Shown: positions 5,394-6,760 of the stretch, one piece after another
How positions within the stretch are numbered: position 1 is the stretch's first letter
Layout of the letters: each line of letters starts with the position of its first letter
NCBI GenBank assembly: GCA_031272615.1
Contig: JAISTL010000018.1
Location: forward strand, 1 to 6,760
Length of the DNA stretch: 6,760 nucleotides
Origin: Methylobacteriaceae bacterium
GTDB taxonomy: Bacteria > Pseudomonadota > Alphaproteobacteria > Rhizobiales > Beijerinckiaceae
Direction: 5' to 3'
Notes under the pieces: model-generated
The model's input: only the letters and a program-made list of their open reading frames with translations
Database searches by the model: none
What the model was told of the DNA's origin: nothing
Program-made: the position numbers and the translations under genes

Positions 5394-6760
5394 TCAATGA
5401 CAGCCCCCGCCGCCCCCGCCGCCCCCGCCGCCCCGCGGCGCGTCGGCTTCCCGGTAGGTCGAGGACGGCCAGATTTTGGTTTCATAGGCCGCCGCTTCCT
5501 TTTTCACCGCGGCCTCATCGACGGCGTTGACATCCTTCACCACCTTGACGAACCCGTAGGCCGTGCTGTTGCCGTTGGAAAACTCGAAACTGTTTCCGGG
5601 CTTGAAGCCCAGGCTGTTCTCCCGGGACTGCAATTCGAGTTTTGCCTTGAACGCCGGCACCAGAAGAGTGAAATTCTCCTCCTCCGTCGCCTTGTTGTTG
5701 ATAATCCATTTGGTATTCACCGCGTATTGCACCACCACCACCGCCGGGCGGAAGCCCTCGTCGGTCAATTCAACGGCAACCTCCTGATAACGGTCGCTTT
5801 CCGGATTGTAGCGGGCAACCGCCAGTTGATCGGCGGGAACGGCGATTCCCGAAGGAATCGGCTCGGTGAGAAAATCGTCGGACTCCTGCGGCGCCGCCGC
5901 CTCGCCGGTTCCTCCCGCATCACCGGGAATATCGGCGGCGGAGGCGACCACCCGGATGGTGGCGCGAATCATCCCCATCCAGCAGCTGTAGGAGAAACGG
6001 CCGGTCTCCCCGGGGGTAAACTCGATGACGTTTTCGCCCGGCGTAAATTCGTGTTCCAGGCGGTACTCCGGAATGATCATCCGGTTGTTGCAGCCGTTGA
6101 TACTTCCCGGCGGCGCGTCGATAATCCAGCGCACCGGCACTCCGACCTGCACGGTAATGGAGGGATAACGCGACGACGTCAGGGTGCTGCGAACGATTTG
6201 CCGGCCGTTTTCAAAGCGGACGGGCCCCTGGGAGGCCACGCTCTCCTGAAAGAACCCCGGCCCCGCGAAACCCGCCAGCATCCAGCCCTGGGTCAGCATC
6301 GACAGACCGAGCACCACCACCAGCGTCGCGCCGGCGGTCATGACCTTTTGCGTGAACCTGCCGCCGAGCATGGAACTCAAGGCGCCGAGCCCGAACATCA
6401 GCGGCACCGTTCCGGCGCTGAACATGAACATGGAGAACGCTCCGGCGACGGCGCTGCCCGTCGATAGGGCATAAATCTGCATGGCCTGCAACGGGCCGCA
6501 CGGCATCAACCCGTTGAGCAGCCCCACATAGAGCGGGCTTTTCGCCCCGGCCTTACCCGCATGGACCCTGTCCGCCAGAAATTTCGGCAGGCGCGGATTG
6601 AGGCGGCGCAGCGCCGGAAACACCCCGAGCATATTCACGCCCATGATCACCATGAACACGCCCGCCGCCAGTTTCAGCATTCCCTGGGCCATCGGCGAAA
6701 AGGTCAGCACCGAACCCAGCGCGCCGACGACGAAGCCGACCAGAGTATAGGATATCACCC
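5394..6760 (-). CDS. TauE/SafE (UreH-like) membrane protein fused to two cupredoxin-like domains, 5' end cut
   Basis: The frame runs off the window edge. The GTG at 6758 reads as an internal codon, since it starts in mid-helix (VISYTLVGF). Counting from it, 454 residues are visible. Residues 1 to about 165 form several membrane helices and hold NGLMPCGPLQAMQIY (82-96), the hallmark of the UreH/TauE-SafE group linked to metal handling. Residues about 185-271 resemble a cupredoxin, with C223, H236, C259, M261 and M263 as possible copper ligands (SCWMGM). Residues about 325-408 look like a second copy (VELTDEGFRP... TKWIINN) with no Cys, His or Met, so it cannot bind copper classically. After a linker the protein ends in ten Gly then Cys-His. 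Many relatives also have an N-terminal HMA domain, which here would lie outside the window. A role in moving or holding copper at the outer face of the membrane is likely from domains and neighbours; true sulfite export is unlikely. Confidence 0.9.
   Translation of the reverse strand, partial: VISYTLVGFVVGALGSVLTFSPMAQGMLKLAAGVFMVIMGVNMLGVFPALRRLNPRLPKFLADRVHAGKAGAKSPLYVGLLNGLMPCGPLQAMQIYALSTGSAVAGAFSMFMFSAGTVPLMFGLGALSSMLGGRFTQKVMTAGATLVVVLGLSMLTQGWMLAGFAGPGFFQESVASQGPVRFENGRQIVRSTLTSSRYPSITVQVGVPVRWIIDAPPGSINGCNNRMIIPEYRLEHEFTPGENVIEFTPGETGRFSYSCWMGMIRATIRVVASAADIPGDAGGTGEAAAPQESDDFLTEPIPSGIAVPADQLAVARYNPESDRYQEVAVELTDEGFRPAVVVVQYAVNTKWIINNKATEEENFTLLVPAFKAKLELQSRENSLGFKPGNSFEFSNGNSTAYGFVKVVKDVNAVDEAAVKKEAAAYETKIWPSSTYREADAPRGGGGGGGGGGCH
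5403..5429. repeat. 9-bp tandem repeat GCCCCCGCC, three exact copies
   Basis: Copies lie at 5403-5411, 5412-5420 and 5421-5429, followed by a partial fourth (GCCCCGC). On the minus strand each unit encodes three glycines of the Gly10 run just before the C-terminal Cys-His of the TauE-cupredoxin protein. Because the unit is three codons long, slippage would change tail length without a frameshift. Confidence 0.9.

Noticed and set aside
5198..5485. 95-residue version of the small membrane protein
   Set aside because: Its first half is Ala/Gly/Arg sequence produced by the 9-bp repeat of the upstream gene read in another frame, and it overlaps that gene by about 90 bp; the GTG at 5341 has a better ribosome binding site.
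4959..6467. 502-residue plus-strand open frame
   Set aside because: It is antisense to the DUF2318, small membrane and TauE-cupredoxin genes, all of which have clear family motifs on the minus strand; its own product is low-complexity Arg/His/Gly-rich.
6756..6758. GTG at 6758 as the start of the TauE-cupredoxin gene
   Set aside because: The codon falls inside a membrane helix and upstream helices of the family would be missing; the frame stays open to the window edge, so it is an internal Val.

Overview
The window is one GC-rich block (about 60% G+C by eye) in which every believable gene lies on the minus strand, so transcription runs from base 6760 towards base 1. Gaps are short: the longest is 86 bp, and several neighbours are separated by 0 to 10 bp. 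There is no RNA gene, CRISPR array, insertion sequence or phage gene. Both ends cut through genes: the most upstream gene loses its N-terminus at 6760 and the most downstream one loses its C-terminus at base 1.

In order of transcription the genes are: (1) a TauE/SafE (UreH-like) membrane protein fused to two cupredoxin-like domains and ending in poly-Gly-Cys-His; (2) a tiny one-pass membrane protein of about 47 residues; (3) a DUF2318/FtrD-like protein with five cysteines and a Tat-type signal; (4) a two-HMA-domain Cu(+)-exporting P1B ATPase, CopA; (5) an exported protein of about 231 residues from no family I recognise; (6) a copper chaperone, CopZ; (7) an OmpR-family response regulator; (8) the N-terminal half of its sensor histidine kinase.

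Together these look like a copper sensing, trafficking and efflux operon. CopZ would carry Cu(+) in the cytosol, CopA would pump it out, and the cupredoxin fusion, the DUF2318 protein and the unknown exported protein would handle metal or electrons outside the membrane. The two-component pair would sense the envelope signal and presumably control the cluster. CopA and CopZ are firm assignments. The link of genes 1-3 and 5 to copper rests on operon position plus visible Cys/His/Met motifs.

The organism is a bacterium. The CopA sequence, the histidine kinase sensor domain and the TauE-cupredoxin/DUF2318 combination remind me of anaerobic Bacillota (Clostridia or Negativicutes) or similar anaerobes such as Synergistota with high G+C. 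No taxonomic marker is present, so this is a low-confidence impression.
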